From Desulfobacteraceae bacterium (lineage in GTDB: Bacteria; Desulfobacterota; Desulfobacteria; Desulfobacterales; Desulfobacteraceae), in NCBI GenBank assembly GCA_023140455.1, contig JAGLLQ010000277.1, positions 1 through 5,320 on the forward strand: 5,320 nucleotides of DNA, read 5' to 3'. Position numbers and translations under genes: made by a program. Below the pieces are notes generated by a model, which was given only the letters and a program-made list of their open reading frames with translations, did no database searches and was not told the DNA's origin. This document shows, piece by piece, positions 5,179 to 5,320 of this stretch (position 1 is the stretch's first letter; every line of letters begins with the position of its first letter).

Positions 5179-5320
5179 TCATAAGTTTTTTTTATTTTTA
5201 ATATTCTTCACAGTGTCTTTTAAAATTTCCAACACATTGCTGCCACTTTTTTTTGCTATAATATGAGCATCATCCACAATTTTTCCGGCGTGAGCGGATA
5301 TAGCAGTCTCATCAGGTAAC
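5179..5320 (-). CDS. 3' end of a minus-strand gene, product unknown (46 aa visible)
   Basis: Reading the minus strand from the window edge, one frame is open for 46 codons to TGA at 5179-5181; its start lies beyond 5320. The visible end begins LPDETAISAHAGKIVDDAH and continues through a helical stretch (AKKSGSNVLEILKDTV) to a lysine-rich terminus (KNIKNKKNL). It is soluble and probably helical, with no motif I recognise. Codon choice and residue mix look like real coding sequence, and the other minus frames are interrupted. It runs convergently with the methyltransferase gene, with about 500 bp of non-coding sequence between their stops. Two A-runs within the coding strand (AAAAAAAA near 5250 and in the last codons) could be slippage-prone. 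Confidence 0.55.
   Translation of the reverse strand, partial: LPDETAISAHAGKIVDDAHIIAKKSGSNVLEILKDTVKNIKNKKNL

Overview
The window is AT-rich and carries five intact genes, all on the + strand. It also has weaker traces of partial or decayed genes. Three genes encode proteins with clear type II (lipoprotein) signal peptides, and two of these end in a SHOCT-like tail. This points to a Gram-negative bacterium. Long non-coding gaps, small frameshifted ORFs and low GC would fit a large, partly decaying genome such as those of Desulfobacterota, but that placement is inference and no marker gene is present.

Left half (1-2708): three lipoprotein genes in tandem. The first (62-649) abuts the second (650-1483) with zero spacing (TAAATG). 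The third (1572-2708) follows after 88 bp with its own strong Shine-Dalgarno sequence. The second and third proteins have unrelated bodies, but their last 47 residues align without gaps. The second gene also carries an 18-bp unit repeated three times just before its tail. The set looks like an uncharacterised envelope lipoprotein cluster. An open frame at 1-75 may be the end of an upstream gene.

Middle: 2709-3353 holds no convincing gene. Its clearest element is an 11-bp perfect inverted repeat around a 12-nt loop. It is followed by a gene for a small four-helix membrane protein (3354-3767) and then by a short DUF3820-like ORF (3776-3981) that appears frameshifted.

Right part: a UbiE-like class I SAM-dependent methyltransferase (4052-4684) is preceded by a very good ribosome binding site. 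Beyond it, 4685-5178 has no intact gene but contains a possible frameshifted remnant on the minus strand. The window ends inside a minus-strand gene whose last 46 codons are visible (5179-5320).

No RNA gene, CRISPR array, insertion sequence or integrase was seen. The best candidate for something undescribed is the three-lipoprotein cluster with its shared C-terminal module. Its function cannot be read from the sequence.
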